Source: DAOTXL01 sp034434895
GTDB lineage: Bacteria > Chloroflexota > Anaerolineae > JAAYZQ01
Direction of reading: 5' to 3'
Assembly: GCA_034434895.1 (NCBI GenBank)
Contig: DAOTYI010000180.1
Coordinates: 1-17,218 of the forward strand
DNA: 17,218 nt
This document shows positions 1 through 5,329 of this stretch, piece after piece (position 1 is the first letter of the stretch; each line of letters begins with the position of its first letter). The notes beneath the pieces are model-generated. The model made no database searches. It was not told the origin of the DNA and saw nothing but the letters and a program-made list of their open reading frames with translations. Both the position numbers and the translations under genes were made by a program.

Positions 1-1
1 C

Positions 2-109
2 GGCCTGCCCAGCGATACCATCGTCGGCCTGGGCATGGGCACCGCCGAGCAGCCGGCCTTTACCGTCCACACCAACTTTTTCCTGACCTTTCAGCGGGTC
101 AAACGCTGA
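2..109 (+). CDS. C-terminal end of an unidentified protein (partial)
   Basis: An open frame enters from the left edge and stops at TGA 107-109, giving the last 35 residues of a protein, ending in FFLTFQRVKR. The segment contains a Gly-rich stretch and then alternating hydrophobic and polar residues that could be a terminal beta strand. Codon usage is GC-rich like the neighbours. It is followed within 20 bases by a strong hairpin, which fits the end of a transcription unit. Too little is present to name a family. Confidence 0.6.
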   Translation, partial: GLPSDTIVGLGMGTAEQPAFTVHTNFFLTFQRVKR

Positions 110-125
110 TCGGAACCACAACGAC

Positions 126-150
126 AGGGGCGGACATCCAGTCCGCCCCT
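126..150. terminator. Hairpin terminator between convergent genes
   Basis: A perfect 10-bp inverted repeat, AGGGGCGGAC (126-135) and GTCCGCCCCT (141-150), encloses a 5-nt loop. On the + strand it is followed by GTTTCATTTC, a weak T-rich tract. It lies between the stop of the + strand gene at 109 and the stop of the minus-strand zinc-ribbon gene at 173, so it probably ends transcription from both sides. Confidence 0.75.
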
Positions 151-172
151 GTTTCATTTCACCCCCGTCCGC

Positions 173-1174
173 TCACGCCTCGAACGGTTCACCACACTCC
201 GGACAGAGGTCGGCTGTGGGGCTCACCTCAGCCCCGCACACCGGGCAACAGAGCATCAGGTCCACCCCACAAGCGGAGCAGCGGATCTCCTCTTCACCGA
301 CGGCTGCCCCGCACCCCGGGCAGAGAGCCTGGCCACAGACCGGGCAGCGCCCCTGACTCAGGTCCACCGGCTGGCCGCAGGCCGGACAACGGGGGCTGAA
401 GTCGAGATCGCATTCAGGACAGCGGGTCATCTCCGGCGTCAATTCAGCCCCACAGCGCGGGCAGCAGAGCACCAGCCCGGTGCCGCACTCCGGGCAGAGG
501 AGGTCGTTTTCGCCCACCGCCGCACCACAAACCGGGCACAGCGGCTGGCCGCAACAGGAACATTCGACCACCCCCAGACCGATCTCGGCGTGGCAGGTGG
601 GGCAGGGCCGCGCCGCGCGGAATCCGCAATGAGGACAGGTCAATTCCTGTTCCTCCAGCAGCAGATAACAGCCGGGACATACCCGCTGGCCGCACCTGGG
701 GCAGGCGCCTGTTTCGACGGCGAATTTGGCCACACAGACCGGACAGCGCACCAGCACCAATCCCGGTGCCGTGGCAAAGATGGTGGCCGAAGTGCGGCAG
801 GCCAGCTCCAGAGGGCGGCCACAACCGGGACAGACCTGGGGTGCGTCCAGGATGCGGACGCCACACGCCGGGCAACGCCGCACAAAAAGCAGGTTGCATT
901 CAGGGCACAGCCTGGCCCCGGCCGCCACCGGAAAGCCGCACCCCGGGCAGGAGAAGGTCAGCGCCTGCCCGCAGGCCGGGCAGGCATCGGCTTCCTCGTC
1001 GTCAAGGGGATGGCCGCAGCCAGGGCAATAGACCTGCCCGCAACTGGGGCAGAGGCCGTCATCATAGCAGGCATCGGCCCCGCAGTCTGGATTGGGACAA
1101 CGGAAGGTATCAGGCTGCCCGGCGCCGCGATCGGACCCTCCAGACATGGCCGAATCCTCGTCGGCGCCGTTCAC
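173..1174 (-). CDS. Poly-zinc-ribbon protein, about 12 ribbons
   Basis: This 333-residue protein is almost wholly paired CxxC knuckles, mostly CPxCG. I count about 24 knuckles pairing into roughly 12 rubredoxin-like/double-zinc-ribbon (DZR) units from residue 26 to the C-terminus. One unit near the middle is damaged: a lone Cys (CRTS) replaces a knuckle and a longer hydrophobic stretch follows. There is no catalytic domain, membrane segment or signal peptide. Such ribbons usually bind nucleic acid or protein partners; the role here is unknown. The start is GTG at 1174, overlapping the upstream stop in a GTGA junction, which implies translational coupling; an in-frame ATG nine codons later (1147) is the alternative. 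It is the last gene of the operon with the 5-ribbon protein and the membrane protein. Confidence 0.8.
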   Translation of the reverse strand: MNGADEDSAMSGGSDRGAGQPDTFRCPNPDCGADACYDDGLCPSCGQVYCPGCGHPLDDEEADACPACGQALTFSCPGCGFPVAAGARLCPECNLLFVRRCPACGVRILDAPQVCPGCGRPLELACRTSATIFATAPGLVLVRCPVCVAKFAVETGACPRCGQRVCPGCYLLLEEQELTCPHCGFRAARPCPTCHAEIGLGVVECSCCGQPLCPVCGAAVGENDLLCPECGTGLVLCCPRCGAELTPEMTRCPECDLDFSPRCPACGQPVDLSQGRCPVCGQALCPGCGAAVGEEEIRCSACGVDLMLCCPVCGAEVSPTADLCPECGEPFEA

Positions 1175-1650
1175 TCCCCCCCTGCCTCAAACTCGAAGCC
1201 GCAGTGAAGGCAGACATCGGCCTGGGGGGGCAGGTCTTCGCCGCACTCGGGGCAGGAGAAGACGAACTCGGCTCCGCAGTAGGGGCAGATTTCGTCTTCG
1301 GGATCGAGAGGGTGACCACAATCGGGGCACAGGTCTACACCGCAGGAAGGGCAGACCTCATCCTCTTCGTCGATCGGTTCGCCGCAACTGTCGCAATAGT
1401 CGGCCCGCTGGAGAGGAACTTTTTCCTCCTCCTCTTCCAGCTCGAGGATTTCATCTTCAAAGCCTTCGTCCAGCTCCGCCCCGCAGTGAGGGCAGACTGT
1501 CGCCTCGGCGGAGATTTCCCTGTCACACTGCGGGCAGAAAAAGCCAAACTCGATTCCGCATCCAGGGCAAACCGCGTCTTTCGGACCCATGAGGGTGCCA
1601 CATTCGGGGCAGCGCATGGCGTCCGGGTCGAAATCGTTCATGGTAGCCAT
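1171..1650 (-). CDS. Acidic five-zinc-ribbon protein
   Basis: This 159-residue protein has ten CxxC knuckles forming five zinc ribbons: two in the N-terminal third and three after a strongly acidic linker (a run of Glu around residues 65-76). Knuckles are typically CPxCG separated by 11-14 residues, as in DZR/zinc-ribbon_2 families. The start ATG at 1650 is preceded by AAGGA at a normal distance; a second in-frame ATG lies three codons later. Its stop overlaps the GTG of the downstream 12-ribbon gene by 4 bp, so the two are translationally coupled and probably paralogous. No enzyme domain is visible. The acidic linker suggests a protein-protein adaptor more than a DNA binder, but that is inference. 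Confidence 0.8.
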   Translation of the reverse strand: MATMNDFDPDAMRCPECGTLMGPKDAVCPGCGIEFGFFCPQCDREISAEATVCPHCGAELDEGFEDEILELEEEEEKVPLQRADYCDSCGEPIDEEDEVCPSCGVDLCPDCGHPLDPEDEICPYCGAEFVFSCPECGEDLPPQADVCLHCGFEFEAGGE

Positions 1651-1720
1651 TGCTTCATCCTTCAGACAGCTTCAAACAGGCTGTCACCATCAGGTGGCAG
1701 CCTCGTTTGGGTTTCCGCAT

Positions 1721-2194
1721 TTAGTCTGATTTCATAGCGGCCAAGACAGCGCCGCCGATCGCTCCCAGAATGGCGGCCAGGATCAGCCCGCCTGCACAGC
1801 AAAAGCTGCCGGCCAGCAGCGCGCCACCCGGCCCGGCGAACCGCTCGAGTATCTGGCGGTCCACTCCCGCCTCCTCCAACTGGCGGAGTGTCTCGGCCGG
1901 GATCTGGGACAGAATCCGGGCCGAGCCGGCGACGGCTGTCTGGATGAGAAAGAGCACCGTGTTGACGATGCCGCTGATCAGGGATGCCAGGCCGGCAGCC
2001 AGAGCTCCTTGCCCGGCCGCCGGGCCAGCCGTTCGCAGCGGTGGCATCCAATAGGCAGCCAGGGCTCCGATCCCGATGTAGGCCAGCAACCCCACAATGC
2101 AGGCAATCACTCCCACACATGGGATCAGGCCCACCAGATCGAGCACAACCATGACGACGGCACCGATCAATCCTGCTTTGAGCCAGGGCGACAT
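1721..2194 (-). CDS. Small four-helix integral membrane protein
   Basis: This 157-residue protein has four hydrophobic segments, at about 6-26, 28-49, 62-90 and 122-153, rich in Gly and Ala, with an amphipathic non-membrane stretch at about 93-118. Two Cys lie side by side (132-133) at the last helix. I do not recognise a named family; it resembles short GC-rich conserved membrane proteins lacking catalytic residues. The start at ATG 2194 is well supported by an AGGAGAGG Shine-Dalgarno sequence just upstream. It is first in the operon, 70 bp ahead of the 5-ribbon gene; that gap holds an imperfect hairpin (1680-1701) without a T tract, so read-through is likely. It may anchor or partner the zinc-ribbon proteins, which is inference from position only. 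Confidence 0.7.
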   Translation of the reverse strand: MSPWLKAGLIGAVVMVVLDLVGLIPCVGVIACIVGLLAYIGIGALAAYWMPPLRTAGPAAGQGALAAGLASLISGIVNTVLFLIQTAVAGSARILSQIPAETLRQLEEAGVDRQILERFAGPGGALLAGSFCCAGGLILAAILGAIGGAVLAAMKSD

Positions 2195-2309
2195 AGACCT
2201 CTCCTTTCTTTTCCAGGTGAACTACAGTCCGGCGCCAGACTATGATCCGCAATTTCCCAACAAGCTCCAGGCTCGAGAAAGGGCAATCTCCAACTACCCT
2301 GTTAGAATT

Positions 2310-2338
2310 ACTATACCACGATCGGGCCGAAAAGGCAA
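2310..2338 (-). promoter_or_regulatory. Sigma-70-type promoter of the membrane/zinc-ribbon operon
   Basis: On the minus strand TTGCCT (2338-2333) and TATAGT (2315-2310) are separated by exactly 17 bases, with TGG before the -10 hexamer (extended -10 form). Predicted initiation is near 2303, leaving a leader of about 110 nt before the ATG at 2194. It is back to back with the promoter at 2355-2383. Confidence 0.6.
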
Positions 2339-2354
2339 TTCGCCTTGCTCATTG

Positions 2355-2383
2355 TTGACATCCGTAGCGATCTGTGCTATGAT
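2355..2383 (+). promoter_or_regulatory. Strong sigma-70-type promoter of the roadblock gene
   Basis: A perfect TTGACA (2355-2360) and TATGAT (2378-2383) are spaced by 17 bases, with TGC immediately before the -10 (extended -10). Transcription should start near 2390, about 45 nt before the ATG at 2434. The segment is clearly AT-richer than its surroundings. Confidence 0.75.
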
Positions 2384-2433
2384 ATAACAGCTTCAAACTA
2401 TAGCGATGTCTCAAGAAAGGAGCTAAGAAGACC

Positions 2434-2802
2434 ATGAGATCGCGCACAGAACAGATGACCGCTCGCCTGCGAGATTTGAGAGTCAGCACCCCCGACATTG
2501 AGGCCTCAGCTCTGGTCAGTGTGGATGGCCTGATCATCGCTTCCGACCTGCCGGCGGACGTGGAGGAGGATCGCGTCTCGGCCATGAGTGCAGCCATGCT
2601 TAGCCTCGGCGAGCGGATTGCCGGTGAACTGGGGCGGGGGATGCTGGATCAGGTCTATATCAGGGGGGGGAACGGCTACGTCATCCTGATGTCGGTGGGA
2701 GAAGAAGCGGTGCTCACTGCCCTGGCGCGACAGGATGCCAAGCTGGGCCTGGTGTTCCTGGATATGCGGCGGGCTGCTTCCGACCTGGCTCGCCTGGTAT
2801 AG
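2434..2802 (+). CDS. Roadblock/LC7 domain protein
   Basis: The 122-residue protein is a single roadblock/LC7 fold over nearly its whole length: an N-terminal helix, the strand pair around ASALVSVDGLIIASDLP, a long central helix (SAMSAAMLSLGERIAGELG), then the strands YVILMSV and LGLVFLDM and a C-terminal helix. In bacteria such proteins (MglB type) are homodimers that act on small Ras-like GTPases in polarity, motility or signalling; no MglA-like GTPase is encoded in the window. The ATG at 2434 has AAGGAG 11 nt upstream, a rather long spacing. The gene is monocistronic, between a near-consensus promoter and a rho-independent terminator. Confidence 0.85.
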   Translation: MRSRTEQMTARLRDLRVSTPDIEASALVSVDGLIIASDLPADVEEDRVSAMSAAMLSLGERIAGELGRGMLDQVYIRGGNGYVILMSVGEEAVLTALARQDAKLGLVFLDMRRAASDLARLV

Positions 2803-2903
2803 GGGATCGCTCCAACTCCCGGCCCGGTTGAGCGAACTGAGGGGCTCCGGAGTGATGGCTCCGGATTCTGATCCAGGCCCGTTCTGGGGGGATGGTCGTG
2901 CGG

Positions 2904-2936
2904 AGAGAGTCGTCATCCTGGCGACTCTCTTCTTTT
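2904..2936 (+). terminator. Rho-independent terminator of the roadblock gene
   Basis: AGAGAGTCG (2904-2912) pairs perfectly with CGACTCTCT (2922-2930), and the stem extends by two more pairs around a 5-nt loop. It is followed directly by TCTTTT (2931-2936). It lies about 100 bp after the roadblock stop codon. Confidence 0.8.
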
Positions 2937-2974
2937 CGCCGCCGGGCACGCAGAGAACAGGTGGAAATCCGGCT

Positions 2975-3084
2975 ACCTGGCAGCCTGTCGGAGCGGAGAC
3001 TTTAGCCGGTGAAAACAGGTGTGTTTCCGGCTGAAACCGGCTAAAGCCTTAACTCCAGATCGCCTCGCCGACAGGCTGCCAGGT
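2975..3084. repeat. Nested inverted-repeat element (REP/MITE-like)
   Basis: An outer perfect 17-bp inverted repeat, ACCTGGCAGCCTGTCGG (2975-2991) and its complement (3068-3084), encloses an inner perfect 11-bp inverted repeat, CTTTAGCCGGT (3000-3010) and ACCGGCTAAAG (3036-3046). The 110-bp unit could fold as a two-tier cruciform. It ends three bases before the TTG start candidate of the glycosyltransferase gene. No ORF lies inside. Confidence 0.75.
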
Positions 3085-3086
3085 CA

Positions 3087-4604
3087 TTGATATGTGGTTT
3101 CATCTTGAATCAACCTGTTCAATCATCTGGAACTGCTGTTCAGAGATTGGACCGCTGGCAGGCCATCACCGCTTTTGGTCTGGGCATTCTGACCCTGATC
3201 GGGCTGGTTTCGCTCCTGGGCCGGTGGGGCTATGATGATCCCTACATCACCTTTCGCTACGCCCGGAACCTGCTGGCCGGCCACGGGTTTGTGTATAACC
3301 CCGGACAGCGGACGCTCAGCACCACAGCTCCTCTGTACGCCCTGTTGCTGGCCGGGCTGAATTCCCTCTGGGCCGATCCCGCCGGCCATCGTCTGCCACT
3401 CCTCAGCAATGCTCTGAGTGCCGCCGCCTTGCTGGGCAGCGCAGCCCTCCTCCTGGCCTGGGCGCTGCGCCGGGGGCAAAAGGCCACGGGGATGATCGCG
3501 GCCCTGCTGCTGAGCCTCTTTCCTCTGCTGCTCACCACCTTTGGGGCCGAGAGTTGCCTGTATCTGTTGCTTATCCTGGCCGGGTTCTACGCCTATGACC
3601 GTGCTTGCCTGAAGCTGGCGGCCCTGGCCCTGGCCCTGGCGGCGATGGTCCGGCCCGACGGGCTGGTGGCAGGTGGGGCGCTGGCCCTCTATCATTTGCC
3701 GCGCTGCCTTCGCCCGGCGGAGCGGAACCTGGCCGCGCTGTGGCCGCCGATGGGGCTGTATGCGGCCCTGCTGGGGGTCTGGTATGGCGGTCTGTGGCTC
3801 TATTTCGGCACCCCGTTGCCGGTCACGTTGCTCGTCAAGCAACAGCAGGGGGAGATGGCGATCAGCACCCGCTTTGGGGCCGGCTTTGTGGATCTGGTGC
3901 GGCAGTTTGGCCGCCAACCGCTCTACTGGCTGCACGGTGCCCTGGCCGGGATCGGCCTGGGGCGGGTGGTGTTGCGGGACCGCCATTGGGCGCTGTTGCT
4001 GCTGTGGACGGCTCTCTACTTCCTGGCCTATACTCTGCTGCGCGTCAGCCGCTATTTCTGGTATTACGCCCCCCTGGTCCCGGCCTTTGTCCTGTTGGTG
4101 GCCGAAGGGATGGTGGCCCTGCTCCGCCTGCCGGCCCGGCTCAGGTTGCCCCAGGCGGTATCCACCGGCCTGACAGGCCTGTCCCTGATCATCCTGATCG
4201 CGCCGTTGCTGATGGGCACAGTGGAGGCCGGCTGGCGCCCGGACCCCCGGCTGGAGGTCTACCGTGAGATCGGCCAGTGGCTGGCGACCCACACGCCGCC
4301 ACAGGCCACGGTCGGGGCGCTGGAGGTGGGCATCATCGGCTACTATGCCCAACGGCCCATGGTGGATTTTGCCGGGTTGATTCAGCCGGATGTGGCCCGC
4401 CGCTTCATCTCGACCACCACCTATCAGGAATCGGCAGCCTGGGCCATTCAACACTACCGGCCTGACTATCTGCTCCTCCACGGTGACAGCTTTGCCGCCG
4501 TGGCAGAAAGCGACTGGTTCCAGGCGGATTACCTGGCGGTCCGTCAGTTTACAAATCGGAGTTCCTTATGGCTGACCCTCTATCGCCGTCGGACAGGTCC
4601 CTGA
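3087..4604 (+). CDS. GT-C family membrane glycosyltransferase (ArnT/AftB-like)
   Basis: A polytopic protein of up to 505 residues with roughly ten to twelve hydrophobic helices. After the first helix the loop carries WGYDDPYITFRYARN (around residues 47-61), the paired-Asp signature of lipid-phosphosugar-dependent GT-C transferases such as AftB and GT39 relatives, and the PLYALLLAG segment typical of the family follows. It should transfer a sugar from a polyprenyl-phosphate donor on the outer face of the membrane. A soluble C-terminal tail follows the last helix (about 390-505). The start is uncertain: the longest frame begins at TTG 3087, with further TTG codons at 3105 and 3147 and no good Shine-Dalgarno. 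Its end overlaps the next gene by 37 bp, indicating coupling. The substrate cannot be read from sequence. Confidence 0.75.
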   Translation: MICGFILNQPVQSSGTAVQRLDRWQAITAFGLGILTLIGLVSLLGRWGYDDPYITFRYARNLLAGHGFVYNPGQRTLSTTAPLYALLLAGLNSLWADPAGHRLPLLSNALSAAALLGSAALLLAWALRRGQKATGMIAALLLSLFPLLLTTFGAESCLYLLLILAGFYAYDRACLKLAALALALAAMVRPDGLVAGGALALYHLPRCLRPAERNLAALWPPMGLYAALLGVWYGGLWLYFGTPLPVTLLVKQQQGEMAISTRFGAGFVDLVRQFGRQPLYWLHGALAGIGLGRVVLRDRHWALLLLWTALYFLAYTLLRVSRYFWYYAPLVPAFVLLVAEGMVALLRLPARLRLPQAVSTGLTGLSLIILIAPLLMGTVEAGWRPDPRLEVYREIGQWLATHTPPQATVGALEVGIIGYYAQRPMVDFAGLIQPDVARRFISTTTYQESAAWAIQHYRPDYLLLHGDSFAAVAESDWFQADYLAVRQFTNRSSLWLTLYRRRTGP

Positions 4605-5263
4605 ACAGGGGGTATCTGGTAGCTCTGTCCTCGCTGGTCGTGTGGCTGGTGGCCCTGGCCCTGGTCGTCAAAACCTCGCTGGATCGCCTGACGGTCCCGC
4701 CGTGGGGCAACCCGGCTGGCGATGGTCCACCGCTACAGGTGAGCGGTGAGACGCAGGTGGGCCAGCAGTTCACGGCCCCACTGCCGGGCCTGTACCGCAT
4801 CGAAGTCATGCTCGACCGGCCTGCAACGGGGGGCAGCCGGCAGCTCACGTTTCACCTCAAAACCGATCCGGCTGCCACCACCGACCTGTGGACGGCGCAT
4901 CTGAACACCGGCGAGATCCAGCAGGGGGTGCCCTATGGCTTTGAGTTCCCACCGCTGCGCCACTCGAAAGGGCAGACTTTTTATTTCTACCTGGAAGGAG
5001 AAGGGGTTGCCGTCCGCTACAGCCCAGAAGCTGTCCTGGAGGGAGCCAGCGCCTGTTTGAACGGCAGGCCGCTGGCCGGCGAGTTGCAGTTCCGCACCTT
5101 TTACACCCTCAGGACGCGGGACAAAGCCGACCTGCTGCTGAGCCGCATGGCCGAGGGCCGGCCCTACCTGTTCGGCGCCAAAGGGTTTTATGTGGCCCTG
5201 GCCCTGACCTATGCCCTGGTTCTGGCCCTGTTCCTGCTGCACATGGCGCGGGCGATCCGATAG
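4568..5263 (+). CDS. Bitopic membrane protein paired with the glycosyltransferase
   Basis: The 231-residue protein has one membrane helix near the N-terminus (about 17-37) and another at the C-terminus (about 206-227), with a beta-rich extracytoplasmic domain of about 165 residues between. That domain contains alternating strand-like segments (for example GLYRIEVMLDRP and QTFYFYLEGEG) suggestive of a jelly-roll or carbohydrate-binding-like sandwich. I do not recognise a named family. The ATG at 4568 has CGGAG six bases upstream and lies inside the end of the glycosyltransferase gene, so the two are coupled; it may be an accessory subunit binding the glycan or lipid product. That role is inferred from position and topology. 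Confidence 0.7.
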   Translation: MADPLSPSDRSLNRGYLVALSSLVVWLVALALVVKTSLDRLTVPPWGNPAGDGPPLQVSGETQVGQQFTAPLPGLYRIEVMLDRPATGGSRQLTFHLKTDPAATTDLWTAHLNTGEIQQGVPYGFEFPPLRHSKGQTFYFYLEGEGVAVRYSPEAVLEGASACLNGRPLAGELQFRTFYTLRTRDKADLLLSRMAEGRPYLFGAKGFYVALALTYALVLALFLLHMARAIR

Positions 5264-5290
5264 GTCTGCGCCTGTCGCACCCGGCTGTGC

Positions 5291-5319
5291 TTGTCCATTC
5301 TCTGCCCTTATGGTATACT
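5291..5319 (+). promoter_or_regulatory. Promoter abutting the start codon of the methylase-like gene
   Basis: TTGTCC (5291-5296) and TATACT (5314-5319) are separated by exactly 17 bases, with TGG before the -10. Initiation would fall at about 5326, only a few bases before the ATG at 5330, predicting a leaderless or nearly leaderless mRNA. The TTG of the -35 box is also an in-frame start candidate, but a start inside the promoter is unlikely. Confidence 0.5.
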
Positions 5320-5329
5320 TCAGGATGAG

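Noticed and set aside
1680..1701. Terminator between the membrane protein and the 5-ribbon gene
   Set aside because: The hairpin has a mismatch on the transcribed strand and no T tract; at most a weak attenuating structure.
766..1737. A 323-codon + strand frame across the zinc-ribbon genes
   Set aside because: The minus strand encodes regular CPxCG ribbons with good starts; the + frame has no recognisable domain and crosses gene boundaries.
3123..4481. A 452-codon minus-strand frame opposite the glycosyltransferase
   Set aside because: It mirrors the membrane-helix coding strand and has Gln-rich low complexity typical of a shadow of a hydrophobic protein.
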